Source: Micavibrio sp. UBA5703 (GTDB lineage Bacteria; Pseudomonadota; Alphaproteobacteria; Micavibrionales; Micavibrionaceae). From it: a stretch of DNA of 12,845 bases. The stretch lies in NCBI GenBank assembly GCA_002420015.1, contig DIHF01000052.1, positions 465-13,309 of the forward strand, given 5' to 3'. The notes under the pieces are model-generated. The model saw only the letters and a program-made list of their open reading frames with translations. It made no database searches and was not told the DNA's origin. Positions 12,477 through 12,845 of the stretch are shown one piece after another (position 1 is the first letter of the stretch; each line of letters begins with the position of its first letter). A program made the translations under genes and the position numbers.

Positions 12477-12845
12477 ATGCAGCCAGAGGCAGTAACCGAA
12501 AGCGACAAGATCAAGCAGGAAATATTCAGTGAGCATCTCCGCTATAGCAACGTTTTCATGAGATTTAAAGGCGGCATGTGCGGTTTAAAAACTGACTGGG
12601 AAGCCGTATGCAAGGGTAGTGAGGGTGTGTCTGCATCTTGCCGCAAATTCACCGAAGCGGCGGAAGGAACAAGTGTAGAGAATACCCTCAAAAGAAAGAA
12701 CTTGCTCCACGAAATCGAGGAATATGCGCGCACAGTTCGCGAAAGATCAAACTTTCTGGCCTATGGTCTTAACGAGCTCGCCGATCAGATAAAGGATACA
12801 GAAACTCAGTTGACCAATATTCACAGCAAGATAATAGAGCTTTGT
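12477..12845 (+). CDS. Unrecognised protein, N-terminal 123 aa (runs off the window)
   Basis: An open frame starts at ATG 12477 and stays open for 123 codons to the window edge. AGGA (12467-12470) lies 6 nt before the start, and a TTGACA promoter lies 70 bp upstream. I do not recognise the family. The protein is hydrophilic with no signal peptide or membrane helix. Residues 1-30 are acidic and helical. A Gly/Cys-containing region follows (FKGGMCGLKTDWEAVCKG, 30-47). From about residue 68 to the end it is rich in Glu, Lys, Arg, Leu and Ile with heptad-like spacing (NELADQIKDTETQLTNIHSK), suggesting a coiled coil. Cysteines occur at 35, 45, 56 and 123. It diverges from ilvC, but its own operator-like promoter suggests independent control. 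The C-terminal part, and so any catalytic domain, is not visible. Confidence 0.75.
   Translation, partial: MQPEAVTESDKIKQEIFSEHLRYSNVFMRFKGGMCGLKTDWEAVCKGSEGVSASCRKFTEAAEGTSVENTLKRKNLLHEIEEYARTVRERSNFLAYGLNELADQIKDTETQLTNIHSKIIELC

Noticed and set aside
12542..12733. Minus-strand 63-codon frame at the right end
   Set aside because: It is antisense to the 123-codon plus-strand frame, which has a promoter, a ribosome-binding site and no stop.

Overview
The window looks like an ordinary chromosomal stretch of a moderately GC-rich Gram-negative bacterium, most likely an alphaproteobacterium. That placement rests on overall protein character, a fused LplT-Aas polypeptide, a Cys-anchored lipoprotein, class I IlvC, and short palindromic intergenic repeats with CCCGGC...GCCGGG arms. 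It is an inference, not a measurement. Genes are packed tightly on both strands. I see no rRNA, tRNA, CRISPR array, transposase or phage gene.

Layout. Bases 1-41 hold the first codons of typA/bipA, leaving to the left. From 170 to 5424 on the + strand lies a membrane-lipid block. It contains a lipase-like alpha/beta hydrolase, a 1138-residue protein fusing a lysophospholipid flippase (LplT-like MFS), an acyltransferase (PlsC-like) and an acyl-ACP synthetase, and a three-His-box fatty acid desaturase. The hydrolase and the fusion overlap by 11 nt. Together they could deacylate, re-import, reacylate and desaturate phospholipid chains. A 192-residue protein of unknown function follows (5482-6060).

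From 6032 to 8790 there are two divergent pairs. One is a formyltransferase-fold enzyme (-) with a conserved 169-residue unknown (+). The other is a solitary FlgC-like rod protein (-) with a small lipoprotein and a YecN-like MAPEG protein (+). Each pair shares a single, nearly symmetric -10 heptamer, and several start codons lie where transcription should begin. An EamA/DMT exporter (8741-9664, -) follows. Upstream of it, ending 2 nt before its start codon, is a 56-residue very basic small ORF. That ORF is preceded by a near-consensus sigma70 promoter (TTGACA, 17 nt, TAAAAT) placed so that transcription begins at its ATG, suggesting a leaderless operon.

From 9880 to 10062 is a composite of palindromic dispersed repeats. 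It is followed by a 14-bp perfect inverted repeat bracketing a perfect -10 box, and then a GT2 glycosyltransferase. The right end carries ilvC (-) and, diverging from it, the first 123 residues of an unrecognised protein whose promoter carries two nested inverted repeats.

Nothing here is a clear new defence or mobile system. The most interesting points are the leaderless small-protein/exporter unit, the symmetric shared -10 elements, the promoter-bracketing inverted repeat, and the lipid-remodelling block.
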